From contig VZTG01003218.1 in NCBI GenBank assembly GCA_013397845.1, positions 715,572-779,571 of the forward strand: a DNA stretch of 64,000 nucleotides, given 5' to 3'. Under the pieces are notes generated by a model. The model was not told the DNA's origin, made no database searches, and saw only the letters and a list, made by a program, of their open reading frames with translations. A program made the translations under genes and the position numbers. The stretch is from Melanocharis versteri. Taxonomy: Eukaryota; Chordata; Aves; Passeriformes; Melanocharitidae. Shown piece by piece: positions 13,151 through 26,040 of this stretch; the first letter of the stretch is position 1, and each line of letters opens with the position of its first letter.

Positions 13151-15560
13151 TATTTTTTCATTCTGCCACAAAGGGCTGACAAATGCCAAGACTAATGGAT
13201 GCTCCTTCATATGACCTATAAGATACCTAAGAAATGCCAACAAAAATTGGAGGAAAAGGTGATTTGTATATTTATCTCCTGAGATTTACTCAGCGTGGTG
13301 TAAATTGTGAAGTCATGTAGTAGACATGTTACTTTTTTCCTTTTCTTTTCAATTGTGTGAAATTCTCCTGTAGCACTGGGAAGATAATGCTTGGTTCAAG
13401 TTGGTATGATAAATATTTGAAAATATCGTATAGCTTCACATATGTCATCTTTCACTTTTAAGCTTTACTTTCAGAAATGTGGTAAAACTTATGTGTCAAT
13501 TTAATGACATTAATCCTTGCAATAACAATTACCATTTCAAAGGAAAAAGTAAATTTTCAGCAGCAGGCCAAGTGCAGGTTGATTTCCAATGACAGAACAC
13601 TGTAATGATCACAATGGTTTCATAAACCATTTTATCAGAAAGCAGAAAGAATTTTGTTTAATTTAAGCAGAAATTATTAAAAATATGCCAACAATGTAAG
13701 ATAAATGGCTGAAGGCTTTTAAACCGTAATACAAGACAAATATTGTGGTATGACAACCTTTGCTATCAAAGCTAATAATGAATATTGAACAGGCTTCTGA
13801 TGCATGAAATACACAATATATGGAATTTTCATCTCATTTCAGTCAGTTGCCTTGAACCAAGAAAAGAAAAAATGTAAATTGAGTAAGACAAACTCACTAC
13901 TTATTCTGTGCATGAAAATGAGCTGGATGTGGAAAGTTTGATCATAATCTTTTCAATAAGTATGCTTACATAAAAACTCATAAGGCCATAAAGATGAGCT
14001 TGTATTTTTAAAACTTCAAGGCTAGTTTCTTAAAATGAATAGTAAGATATCAGATAGAGATATATTTGGTGGTACTACAATAGAGAAAATTCAAATGTCT
14101 CACATTTTTGGTCAGAGAGTGGGTCTGGTGGATAAAAGAGAAGTCTTAGCATTAGAACAGTTACTACATACTGTTGTGGAAACCATAGTAGATCTAAGAA
14201 AACCACAATTCTTTCTGCATGGGGTTTCCTTAGGACTGAGTCTCTCTTGCAACTTTGTGTCAAGTACAGACAGTGGAGAAATCATTATAGAGGTGTAGGA
14301 GTATCAGTAAGCTATCAGGAAATGTGGTTATTTAAAATATATAATAAATTCTTTTCTTTTTAGACCTTTTAGACATGTCAGCCATGGGGAGCCATGGGGC
14401 ACTGTTTTTTTATAGACCAAAAAAAGGGAAGTTGTTTTGTATAAATATAATAAAGTACGTAAAATATAAATTAAATTTGCATTAGTCTGTGTGCTTGCCA
14501 TTGATAAAATTCTATGGTGAGAGTCTTATTGAAAAAAAAAGGAAAAAGAAAAATGAGGATACTAAAATACTGGATTAAATCATTTTATTCAATGACTGTT
14601 TTTCTTTCCAATCCTTAAACGTCCCTCAGCAGATCACCCCTTTTCACAGTCCTTCTCAGTCTTGTCTTCGTGATGTCTGTCCTTTCCTCTCCTAGTTCTT
14701 CAGTCTTCCAATTCTTCAGTCCCTCCTTATCACTGAAGGAAAAGTTACTGTATTCAAATTCCTCTGAAACTCCATGTTCCACAATAACCCTCCCTTCTAG
14801 TCCTATTCCATTCTAGAGTGTTTCACTTTAACTCTCTTCAGCCGTGTTTTAGTTCATTAATGTTGAGGGAAACTATTCCTCAAAGCAAAAGACTTTCTTA
14901 GGCTGAAAACGAAGAATTAATAAGAATATTTCATAGGATCTAGCCATGTCTTAAGGCTGTCTGATATTTTGCATAAGGTGAACTAATTTAGATAGTTATG
15001 GAAAAAGGAATAATACCGGAGTTTTCTCTTTCTCTTTACTGTTCATGAGGGGAGTCTAATTAAATAGCTCAGAAACAGAAGTGTGATGCATACAACTAAA
15101 CTTTAGTGAGATGGATACAGCATAAATGTCAACTTTTATCCTAGGGTTCAAATTCAAAAACAATATAGTGGCAATCTTTAATAATTAAATTTGTTAAATT
15201 TGACAGCAGACCTCTTGACTCAGAACGGCTTCTGATTTGAGTCATTTACAGTAATGAAAACTGACAGTCATAAGATTAGTCTCTAGAAATGTTCTACAGT
15301 AAGATAATGACAACTGGAAATTTCCGTGCAGTGATTTGTAAACTCATTCTTCTATGATTTATACCCAGTATTGCTTGATATTACTTCCTCTTCCAATGAA
15401 TGAATGGCTCATCTGCTCCACTTGGATGACAAATGTTCCTGATGAAAAATTTTCCATAGCAACGAAGTGTATTGTATGAGAATGCAGTATTTAAAATAGT
15501 AGCTATATACCTTAAAAATAAAACTACAATATAATATTATTATATTTCTATAACAGGAAC
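13151..15560. other. Unique non-coding sequence with an 87-codon open frame
   Basis: AT-rich sequence without a known repeat. An 87-codon frame starts with ATG at 14035 and stops at 14298. Its composition is balanced (Asp, Glu, Arg, Gly and a Val/Leu-rich middle) rather than the Phe/Leu/Ile/Lys bias of nearby chance frames, but I recognise no domain. A CT-rich patch lies at 14615-14850. Confidence 0.4.
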
Positions 15561-16210
15561 ATTGTCTTGTATCTCTTTGTTACAGAATGGATGAAAAAAG
15601 TTCCTTTTTCTTGTTGCAAAACAGACTTAAGAAGTCAGACTCCACTACGGGGAAAATCTGCATTCATAGAGACAGTCATGCAAGGAAAAAAACTGAATCC
15701 CATTGGGAAGAAAGAGGAAGGAAACTATTATGTCAAGGATTCTCAAGTGAAAACCTAAAAGATGCAGATGCATGAGATCCACATAGGTTCTGAAGAATCG
15801 TGATGCTCAGTTTTACTCAAGGAAGAAGACACTGATTGGAAACTGGAAGTTTTCAGTTTGATAGCTTTGGCCCTCTTTGGAATTTCAGTTTAGACTGTGG
15901 TTACAACAGTTTGAGTTTTCACTTGGAGAATTGATACGACAACCAACAGGGGAGGATTTAAAACATGGCTACTCATCCTTAATAGCAAGATGAGAATGTT
16001 TTTATGTGAAACTGTCTGAAAAGCAGACACAAAACTTCTATAATGGAACTGTAACAGTCTCAGGCATTCTCCTTGTTGCTGTATTATTATGGAGGCCCGT
16101 AAGACTAGAACCCTGAAAATTTTGTGCAACATAATACAGGAGGCCCTCCTGGATATTTCTTAAGTAGGAGCTGGAAATAGGGGTCAGATGACCACCCTCC
16201 GAAAAGCCTA
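15560..16210 (+). other. Higher-complexity segment, possible degraded element
   Basis: This segment has a more even base composition than its surroundings. It contains two overlapping + strand frames of 62-63 codons near 15567-15775 and an 80-codon minus frame at 15890-16132. No CR1, SINE or LTR end can be placed. It may be an old transposon relic or a conserved non-coding block. Confidence 0.25.
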
Positions 16211-19030
16211 AAAAGTCAGATGAAATATGAACAAATATTATTTGGGATTATTTTTTGTTTGCTAACATTGCTGAAACAATGTCTAAGAGAAAAATGTTAA
16301 AAAAACATAAGTAAAGAAGTAATTTGTTTGCAGAATTCAAGTGCAGGTCATATAAATAATTTTCTATGAGAAGTGTAGGGGTTGGTAAGAAAAAAAGCAT
16401 GCTTAGATTTACCTATGCTTTCAATCAACGCCAAGTATATCATGTTTCATAAATGTTTTTCCATAGCTAAATCTTGGTGAGATAAGACCCACTTTTATTT
16501 TATAGATTTAGGAAGTATTTAAATGCAATTTTATAGATGTTTGTTTGTTTGTTTTGTATAGACCTACTCTTTGTACACATATGTAAATACAAATACAGAT
16601 GATACTGGTTCCAAGTTGCTGGCTGAAACTCGAATACCTGTAGCTGTGCTTCCAGGGTAGTCTCACATGACTACTTATGTCACTTTTGAGGGAGACCATG
16701 CACTAACACACACCACATGATAAGTATAGACATAAAACTGTCCCGATTAATTTGCCATGACACCTAGTAGGCAACCTTATAAACTCTAGCAACAGAAAGT
16801 CATAAGTATTTTAAAAAGGATGGGCTGTGTCTATTTCTCGCAATAATTTCTTACACAAATTTCATCAAGTTACAGTCAATGTTTGTGTCCTAAGAATTTT
16901 TTAAGGAAAATCTTCAGTTTTGTTGTCTTTAATCCCAGAAACAAATGAACATAATTTACCGGAAGATATCCCATGACTAACCATAAGTGCCAAATCTTGC
17001 TTTTCTGGAAAAATAATTTGATTTAATTCTATGATACAAGACTTCATGGATTTTTTCTTCTTGGTCTTTTGTTTGGTAAATAAACTCGTGGATTAGCATC
17101 TGCTGTGAAAAAGACCACATATTTACAGTGCTCTATTAATTTGAATTATCTTAGAAGCCCTTTAACTCAAATATATCATGTAAGTAAAATACCTTGTTTA
17201 GCAGGTACTTAATACCTGGCAATATTTTCATAATGACACACATTCAATCTTTTGGGTTCACACACACATAGCATACAATAGTTTGATTAACTTGACAACA
17301 GCTGTGCAAGTTTCAGAGTTTCTGAACTCACAATTAATAAGACAAATAAAATTTGTAATAATTTGGGGAGGGTGTTCGTTTTTCTTCTCTAACATCCTGA
17401 GATAAGATGTTTTATCTGTATCACACATTGTCTGAAGATTAATGAACTCAGGAACAGCACACACAAAAAATGAAAAATTTTCTAATGACAGATAGGAATA
17501 CTATAATTCTCTACGACAGAGAAAAGTAAATTGTGGTACTTAGACTGAAAAGTGTCTACATGTCTTTCACAAGGTGTATTGAAGTAAGGCAATTGCCAGA
17601 GTAATATGCTTCTCAACATGAATACATGATCTTCAGTTATGATTTTGTTAATTTTGTGAATTTTTCTGTCCCTTCTGTATGTATTATTCTTAGTAAGTGC
17701 TCAGAAGGAATTACATAGGAGAATAGCTCACAAATACATCATATCTTTAAAGTAAAACATAGTGAAACCAGTGCGATCTCAGTCAGAGGATTGGTTGCAG
17801 CTCTGTCCTCATCTCCCTTCATTTGCTGCCACATAAATTTTCTTAAATTTACATTTTATTACCTTTGTCCTTCAGAACCATTATCTGTGTAGACGAGCAC
17901 ATTCTCCGTTAATAAGGAGTAAAAATTGAATACAGTCCCCGTGAGTTCCTGATCATCCTGGGCATAGCCCTACATATAAATGTGGATTTAATACTGCTGC
18001 AGTTCACTGAACATCCAAAAAAATAAATGTTCCCTACATAGACTACTGTGATGACTTTGACATTGCTGGACATATATTTCCACAGGAGTGACATTCACTG
18101 AGGAGACAAAAGAAGGATTAAACATTATAATTGTACTTTGACAAGAACATATGACTTCTGGGATGGATTAATACTCCTGCAGAGGATTTTACTACTATGT
18201 CTGACAATACTGCCTCATGAACTTTTATTCTGGGTGCCTTTTTCCTTTTGCAGTAAAATGACGCATGAAGTTCTCAGAACAAACGTTTATCTTTATTCTA
18301 AGCAAAATATACTGCAAATTTATGAAAGGTTATCCAGACTTTTCCACTGCCAGTAGAATTTGGACATCTCATCTGACCTTACAGCAGGTCAGAGATTTTT
18401 ACTTTTCATCCTGAGTGACCTCTTCTTCTGCCTATTAATCTCAGATACCTGAAATTTAGGTCGGGTTTTTTTTTTTCCTGATGTATAATTCTGAAGTCCA
18501 TGATAGACTCCATTTAGGTGGTTGACCAATCTAGAGATAAGCAGTTTTTTTCTGGGCATAATTCTCATCTTTCTTCTGAACCTTCGTAGGTGTCCAGATT
18601 TATATCTTGCAGAACAGTATCATTGCCTCTACACAATTCCACTTGGTTCCTTTGAAAACATCTGTTTGTTGTGGGCTCTTGTCCAAAGCCCTGTTGTCTT
18701 CTCTGTTCCTCCTAACCAATGTCTTCGTGTGTGCATGATGGGCAAAAACTCTTTGTTCTTTGCTAAACTATCACTTTTTCTCCTTTCACTGCCTCAGGAA
18801 ACACCTTTTCCCAAAGTGTGCTAAAATAGCTATAAAAGTTCATCAGACTCCCCTAGACAGCCCAGGGAGTTCCACCTGACCTTCTCATTCTTTCCTTTGG
18901 GGAATACAACACAACACAAGGAGAGTAAATAAAGATATTAGCTGTCATATTGATATTGCCACCATGCTGGTCTCAAAAAAAAAGGTGAAGAGCAAACAAG
19001 GTAGTTGTCCATAAAATACTGGTGTTACTT
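16211..19030. other. AT-rich unique non-coding sequence
   Basis: No gene is seen. There is a short (TTTG)n tract at 16539-16557. A 100-codon frame at 18522-18824 is hydrophobic and Cys/Leu/Phe-rich, in a CT-biased stretch, and is probably chance. Confidence 0.5.
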
Positions 19031-19033
19031 TTC

Positions 19034-19343
19034 ACCAGGGCCTGCAGCGACAGGACAAGGGGCAATGGTTTTAAATAAAAGAGATTTATATTGGATGTAA
19101 GTAAGAATCTATAATTGAGATTGATGAGTCTATAATTGATGATTGATGAGGTGGTGAGTCATGGGAAGAGTTCACTCAGAGAAGGCGTGGATACCCCATC
19201 CCTGGCAGCATTTAAGATCAGGCTGGATGAGGCTTTGAGCAACTTGATTCAGTGAAAGATGGCCCTGACCATGGCAACAGGGTTAGAACTCTATGATCTT
19301 TAAGGACCCTTCCAAACCAAGCCATTCTATGATTCCATGATCA
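19034..19343 (+). mobile_element. CR1 LINE 3'-end fragment
   Basis: It begins with the CR1 segment 'agggcctgcagcgacagg' and 'acaaggggcaatggtttt'. It continues through 'gtggataccccatccctgg', 'gcatttaagatcaggctgga' and 'gaggctttgagcaactt'. It ends with the CR1 tail 'ccattctatgattccatgat'. Orientation is plus because the ATTCTATGAT-type units are on the right. A 21-22 bp tandem duplication (19108-19128 and 19129-19150) interrupts the element where a standard copy has a single unit. Confidence 0.93.
19108..19150 (+). repeat. Two-copy tandem duplication inside CR1
   Basis: The unit tctataattgagattgatga(g) is followed directly by a near-identical unit with one extra base. The flanking CR1 sequence is in register on both sides, so this is a local duplication after insertion. 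Confidence 0.8.
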
Positions 19344-20565
19344 TTTGTCTCTGACTCATACTGTAAATGAACTATTCATGCTGATTTACAAACAGAATTA
19401 CATACAAATATTTGCATACGATTTTCTCATTTTCTGTTCCTGTAATTTTGTGGCTGATACTTATTAAGAAAAAGATATTTTGATGGATTTTCAGATGTTA
19501 TTGGTTTTCCTCTTCTTCATAGCATTATAAGAATTAAAAACCCTTTTCAAAGAATCGTGAAAGTTTTAATGATTACCTGGGTAAGAATTTCTTAATTATA
19601 TTTCTGGAAATACCACTTTTCTTTCATTATTAAAATTGTTCAAGCTCGTTTTAATCAAACACACACCAAAAAATCATCATCCCAGAATGCAGTATGATTA
19701 GTCTCAGGATTTCCCAATAGACGGTGCATCAAAGCTTTCAGACATAGCAACTGGAAAAGAAATCTCTCATCACAGAGGAATACACCCACACCCATGCCTC
19801 AGGTCTGTTTGGAGGAGATACTTTGAGAGTCATACAGTGAAAGAAAAAAATCACTTCAGCTGTGCAACTTCAAAGTTTAATATAAATCAGATCTTCACAA
19901 ATACTAAAGTCCCTAAAGGCAGAGAATGCCTTTTGGCAGGGAAAATTCATCTCCACTTTAACAGAGGGAAGTAAAAATATTAAAGTTTTACTTGTTAAGC
20001 AGCAATATGATGGTAGTGGCCCCATATATCGACTAACATTGTATTAAAAATAAATTATTTATTTAAATTAAAGCAGTGTTCATGCCAGGTGGGATTTTTT
20101 GTTGTTGCAGGGGTTTTGTGGGTTTTGTTTGTTTATTTGTTTGTTTGTTTTTGTTGTTGTTTGTTGTTCTTTTTTTTTAATCTGAAAATTTGGTTAAATG
20201 ATAAATGTGTCTGTGTAAGCACTCTCCACCACTCAGATCACAATGACATCTTAGGAGCTAATTATATTGGTATGTGATCATGTACATGAACGATACACTG
20301 TTATCTAGCAATCCTATATTGTTAGATTTCAGGACAATGTCTAACATGTTCAAAATCCACTTGCAACACTGAAAAATTGCTGCAGAATTCAATATATTAT
20401 GGATCATTAATATTTTAATATCCGTGGGGATTGGAGGAAATGGGGAATTCAGTAAGATGCCAGACCCATTTTTTGAAGCAAAGATGATGGAGGTTGAGAA
20501 CCATGTACCCACATTTTTTCCATGCTTCAAAGGTAGCAACTGAATTGAAAAGAAGTCAGAGCTTT
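19344..20565. other. AT-rich unique sequence with a G/T microsatellite
   Basis: No gene. A mixed (TTTG)n/(TTG)n tract at about 20123-20178 underlies the Val/Phe/Cys-rich open frame over it. A 109-codon minus frame at 20258-20587 is not recognisable. Confidence 0.5.
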
Positions 20566-20569
20566 TCTT

Positions 20570-21080
20570 AAGATGATACCAGGACATAAGTCATCAGTGC
20601 CCCAGAAACACCCAAGGCCAGCAGAATCCTGGGCTGCATAAGGAGAAGTGTCATCAGCAGGATGAGTGAGGTGATCTTTCTGCCTTAGTGAGGCACATCT
20701 GGTGTACTGGGTCCGTGTCTGGGCTCCCCAGTGCAAGGGAGACATGGACATATTGGAGCAGATCCAGTGAAGGGACGCTGAGATCATTAAGGACTGGAGC
20801 ATTTGTCACCTGAGAAGAGGCTGAGAGAGCTGAAACTCTTTCTCCTGGGGAAGAGAAGGTTCAGGAGGTCCTATCAATATGTATGAATAGTTAGTGGGAG
20901 AGTTTAAAGGAGAGTTTAAAGAAGGCAGAGCCAGGCTCAGTGGTGCCCTGCAACAGGATAAGAGACAAGGGGCATACATTGAAATATAAAAGATACCACT
21001 CAAACATTAAAAAAAAAATTCAATGAAAGGATGGCCAAACATAGGAACAGGTAGCTCAGAGAAGTTGTGTGTGTCCCCAA
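20570..21080 (+). mobile_element. CR1 LINE fragment lacking its 3' end
   Basis: A colinear CR1 3'UTR-proximal region. It reads 'agcagaatcctgggctgcat', a degraded 'gatgagtgaggtgatc', 'tctgggctccccagtgcaag', 'gacatggacatattggagca', 'ctgagaagaggctgagagag', 'aaggcagagccaggctcagt' and 'cagagaagttgtgtgtg'. It then changes abruptly into unrelated sequence before the final 100-200 bp of the element. The minus-strand frames over it (91 and 65 codons) are antisense CR1 and not genes. Confidence 0.9.
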
Positions 21081-21925
21081 GTTATCATGGGTGATATTTT
21101 GCTGCCTGACTGATTTGTATTCTCTCTTTCTTTGCCCAAATATGCAGCAAGCCACTCCAGACATTCCTTAATCGATTTTCCCTGGCATAATGATCTTTCT
21201 TTTCTGGAACACTCTTTCAGGTCTGAATTCTAACCAATCCCTGCTAAAACTGCTGAAAGCCGCTGCATTGATTCATTCACTATTAATCACAAATGTGCTG
21301 AAAAAATAATGTTCATCTTCTATCAAATCTCACCCAAATTGAGTGGAAACCCATGAATTAAATCTTTCTGCAGCTCATTTACCATTCTATAAAAATGGGA
21401 ATAATGCTATTACAGGACAATACATGAGTGTAGTTAATATATGTTAATAGATTCTAGTCACATGGTGATAACAGAAAAATTCAGAAGAAAATTTGCAATT
21501 TATTTTTTAGAGCAATTTCTATGGACAATATGGACTGGAAAAATTATATGAAATTATGTTAAATATTAATCAGTGTGACAAAAAAAAGGTTCAGTTTTAT
21601 GTCTATGCTAGCACATGAAACACTGATTGTGTTAAGATTTGTCTGAAGAAATACAGTAAATTAAGTACGTAAAGACTGCATTTTAATGCAGAAGCAGGAC
21701 ACTAAAACAGTGAATTAAAATTTCATAAGCTTTCACATTTGACATTAATTTTGCTATTTCAAGTCTGTTAAGCTCTTGACCCTATGAAGTAATTTAATGT
21801 TTGTTTAAGATGCTTCTAAAATGTTTATACAATCTGCAACAAACTTACTTCCATATGTTACTTTTGGTATTTTGTAGAGATTTCAAAGCAGAAGAGGGTT
21901 TTTATTTTTGGATTTATTATCGGCC
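21081..21925. other. AT-rich unique non-coding sequence
   Basis: Nothing recognised. No long open frame and no repeat end. Confidence 0.5.
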
Positions 21926-21992
21926 TTTTTTTTTTTTTTTTTTTTTTTTNNNNNNNNNNNNNNNNNNNNNNNNNNNNNNNNNNNNNNNNNNN
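21926..21992. other. Poly-T tract (24 T) followed by assembly gap (43 N)
   Basis: A run of 24 T at 21926-21949 runs directly into N at 21950-21992. After the gap the sequence is again T-rich with a (TTTG)n tract at about 22011-22040. The gap is probably a collapsed or unreadable T-rich simple repeat. Confidence 0.95.
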
Positions 21993-23925
21993 TTTCTTTA
22001 GGGTTGGGTTATTTGTTTTGTTTTGTTTGTTTGTTTGTTTGGGGCATTTTGGATCGGAAATTTATGTTTACTTGCTTGTTTTCCTTAAAATATATATTAC
22101 GTTTGTCTCAGGATACTTGTTGGCTAATCTACACATCTTCTTTGCATCTGCAGTAAACTGGAAATGCACATAAACAGGCTATCACATAAAAATTACAATT
22201 TATTTTCTCAAATATTTCAAATTTTATAAAATAACTGGTGAAAACTAAATAGCAACACATCTTTAGAAATGTTTACCAAACCGTAAAGCTCCAATACTTT
22301 TCATTTGTTGTGTGGAAGTCATCAGTCTTTCAGGGAAAGCCCGTGACATATGCAGTAAGAAAGGCTGAGGATAGAGGAGACTTACTGTACTAGCCATATT
22401 GGAGCCTGGTGTGAAAGGATGTGCTGTTGCATTTCATACCTGTGTGCAGTCATTTGCACCTTGGGATTGTGTCCCATCACAGGGCTATCCATGACTTCTA
22501 AAGGACCAGTGAATATTATTGAGAAAGGCAGGTCCACCAGAGGCAGGCTTAAACTCTGCAAGGTCTGAGTTGCTATTGATTTTTTTTGTTGTTGTTTTTA
22601 ATGGATTTGTAAAATAATTACCTTGGAGCAAAGAATCTGACATATTTTTAATATCTATGATCTCTCTGGATTTTTTTTCATTTTATCCCATTTCTATATA
22701 CTTATTGATATAATTTTTAATTAAATAGTCACTAAGACAGTGAAGTCCATAAAGCTCAGCGGGTTTCACTGTCATAAATGAAAATTTTCTTCTTCATCTC
22801 TTCATCAAAATTTATATGTAAAAGTAGTGGTTGAACAATCTTAACAAGATATATTGCAACCCAATTCTCAGAAGGCTAGTCTTTTATGTCTTATATAATT
22901 TAAGCTCACTATACCTAGGCAAAAAATCTGTAAAACATTTTCATTAAATATAATGATGTACATTTCACTGCATTGTTTTAGATTATTTTGATTAAAATAT
23001 CATATTTCATATGATAATATCTTTCCAAGCTACTATCTTTTCTTCCTAGCACTTTAAACTAAAACAGAATATAACATCCTACACTGTATATCCTGTAATA
23101 TTTTTAATTCACCAGTCGAATCCCATTGTTTTGGTTTATATGTGGTTCACTTTACATATTGTAAGCGACCTGTAGTAAAGCTGAGAAAATCATTATTGGC
23201 TCCTACAGTAATTGTCAGAAATAGTGGCTACAAAAGGAATGGTGAAGATACCAAGTCAAAAAGCCTGTCATATGAAGATTTTTCTGATACATGTTAAACG
23301 AGGTGGTAAAAACAGCATAGAGAGAAAGGATGTTAAGCAGGCACAGTTTAGACAGTCAAAAAGTTCAGAATCCCCTGACAAGTAAGAATGAGAATGCTGC
23401 CCTGCAGAATCTGAGCTAAACAAGAATAGCCTTTCCAGTCTTAGGACAATGACAACAATGTTAACTATTGTCTTGCACCAAAAATTATTACTGTCATGTT
23501 TCTTGGCATACCAGCTTATTTTGAGTGCAACAATGAAAGCTGTAATGTCCTAAGCCTACTGATGAGGTGATTAAGCAGCTGCTATTATTAGTCACAATCT
23601 TTTTCTTACCTCTGGAACATTGTGTTTGACTCTTTCTAAACTCTGAATACTATTTGGTAGTTTATTGTTCTAGTTGATTGCTTTCATGCTGAAAAGATTC
23701 TCTCCAGTGAGAAAGCATTCATCACAGCAAAGTGCTACCTTAGGTCAAAAATTATTTACTTAATTAATAAATATCAAAGTTTTGAAATCTAGTACTTTGT
23801 AACTTGGTAGATTTTAGGGACTAGATCTTAAATGAGAAACTACTGCTAATTTCATCTTTAGCAGGCCTTGAGATACTAATCATTTAAACCAAATAAATTT
23901 TAAAATCTCCTTGATAGTTTTATCA
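21993..23925. other. AT-rich unique non-coding sequence
   Basis: No gene is seen. A somewhat more GC-rich patch at 22315-22575 is not assignable. Confidence 0.5.
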
Positions 23926-23929
23926 TTTA

Positions 23930-24072
23930 TGGCTCAGTGCCTTCATCATTTTTGTCACCCTTTGTTGCATGCTTTACAATATGTCCATGCCTGTCTTGTA
24001 CTGGACAATCCAGACATGGACACAGCAGTCCAGGGCTTTTTCTACCAAGCTGCATTTCAAGTGGGTGGCTAA
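23930..24072 (-). mobile_element. CR1 LINE internal fragment, old
   Basis: Read on the + strand it follows the reverse complement of the CR1 3' region. It starts 'cttcatcatttttgtcaccc', then 'tgtccatgcctgtcttgta', then 'atggacacagcagtccaggg'. The order and spacing match the CR1 segment that in fresh copies reads (reverse) cttcgttgcccttctctgg, then a tcttgtagtg word, then acacagtattcgagg. Divergence is high and both ends are missing, so this is an older copy than the others. Confidence 0.6.
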
Positions 24073-25230
24073 AAGTTAACAGACTGGATGCGAAATACAT
24101 TTTTTCTATGTTTGAATTGACTATTTTTCTTTCTTCTTTCAAGAACATTCAGTTTTGTGCAATTGTGCTGCATTATTGTGTTGGAAAGAATCGGTTCAGA
24201 GAGGATCACTACAGAAGTTGACAGTTGCACTAGAGAAGGGAACCCAGGCTTATTCTGAAGAGTTATCAAATCCAAACAGAAGACTGCAAAAGAGTGGAGC
24301 TATGCTCATAAGCTTGCCTCAGGCAAACCAAATGTTCAGTTCACTTTTACTCCTTATTTGCCACAGAAAGGAACTATAAAAGCTAAGGAAAAAAAAAAAA
24401 AAAGAAGTCTTTGATCATATTTTATTCCTGTGGAACCTTGCTGTATCTAAAGTAGTATGATCTCTACTATTTGTGATGGGAAGAGTGATCTCTAGAAAGC
24501 ATCAAGTCTGTTCAAACCCCCTGAAGTGAAATTTCCATATACAGTACTTTTGAAGACACATCTCCTTTGGAAATGCCAATCCTCTAGGGCACAGCTAAGA
24601 TTTAACTAGCCTTTTGTTTAGGTAGCTGGCTTCAATATACTTCAGCTGCTACTGGAGGGGGAGCAAAGCATGTTTTTATTAACAATGTGTATTCAGAAGT
24701 GATCTTCCTGATTCTCGGGAGGAGTTAGAACCCACTAACCCCCAAGCAGAGATCCATCACATTGACTGAAGTACAGAGCAGTTAGGGAAAAGAAAACCAC
24801 CTGCACCAAAAACCCCTTTTTTGACAAGCCCACTCAAAATCAAGGCACAATATAGGAAAAGCATGATTTCAAGTATGTAATAAATGGACCTGGATTATTT
24901 GTGCACTCAACCTTACTGCGATTTTCCCCATCACGTTTACAGTGCAGGCAGAGAATGATCTCAAGTGCACAGTGTGCATTTAACCTCTTCTGCTACCCCT
25001 TCTGCCAGTGAGACAGATCATTATAACAGGCAGCAAGTGAAACAGAAAGGGGAGGGAAAAGGATGTGACAGGTGAAGATAATATTGTCAGAGGCAGCATG
25101 AAGCATAGCTGTTGAATGAAAACATGCTCTGTAAGCGAGATTTTGAAAGATTGAAGCGTGATAAAATTGCATATTGCCACAAACAAGGACTCTACAGCCC
25201 TAGATCCTCTAGTAACTTTGCATACAAGCC
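24073..25230. other. Unique non-coding sequence
   Basis: No gene or known repeat was recognised. There is a 15-A run at 24389-24403. Short overlapping frames at 24155-24379 have no recognisable content. Confidence 0.45.
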
Positions 25231-26040
25231 AGGCTGTAGCTGACCAGCTCAGAGAATATGCTCAAATTTCACCACCTGGAGCAATGTGGATGGAAGAGTA
25301 TTTCATAACCAAATTTGAAGAGTAAATAGTGTGGCCAAGAGGATTTCTACTGAGATACTTATGTCTATAGTGAGATCCCTCTAGAAATTGACAGGCCTGG
25401 CTATATTTATGGCCCTGGCCACACAGAGGACAAGTAGAATTGGGAGCCATTTGAGGAACTTTTCTGAGAACAAATTATTCTTCCTGCATTTTACTTTGGT
25501 CTCTCTCTAACACCGATAGATGAGGAACTGCCTCCTTGCTACACCGTAAGCACGAACTGATGCCACCTGTTAGCTGGCATAGATGTACAAAAGAGGACTC
25601 AAACTGGGGTGTCTGAGTTGTCTGAGAAGCCAGAGCTGCACAGTCCAGAGAGCAGGAGTCTAGTGCTGGAGGGACAGACCAGAGGTCACAGCCAGACACT
25701 GATGGGACCCATGCTTGTGTGTGTGCCTCAGGACATGGTGAGATCTGACCAGGCAGCAAGTAAGAGAAAGATCAGACAATTTCTATTGCTCACCCTTACG
25801 TCAGTGGTGTTCAAGTGTAATGTGCTATCAGTAAAGGCACTGCAACTTATCGGCCCATGGGCTGATGTGTGTGGTAGCACACATACAGGTCCTGCAGTCC
25901 ATCAGATTCAGTCAGACCTTTACAATTTACACAAACATTGCTCTCTGCATCTGCATGATTAAAACAGTGAGTCAGAAGTGACGCCAAACTAGTTAGCAAT
26001 CCACAGCTACTGCAGTCCAGAGAGACAAGCAGGGAATTTA
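25230..26040. other. GC-richer unassigned segment with overlapping open frames on both strands
   Basis: This block is less AT-rich than its flanks. It contains a 117-codon + frame (25609-25962, ATG start) overlapping a 94-codon minus frame (25475-25759). The + frame product is Ser/Leu/Gln/Glu-rich and I recognise no domain, signal peptide or membrane span. It could be an old retroelement piece, an untranslated exon or a conserved non-coding block. There is not enough to call a gene. Confidence 0.3.
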
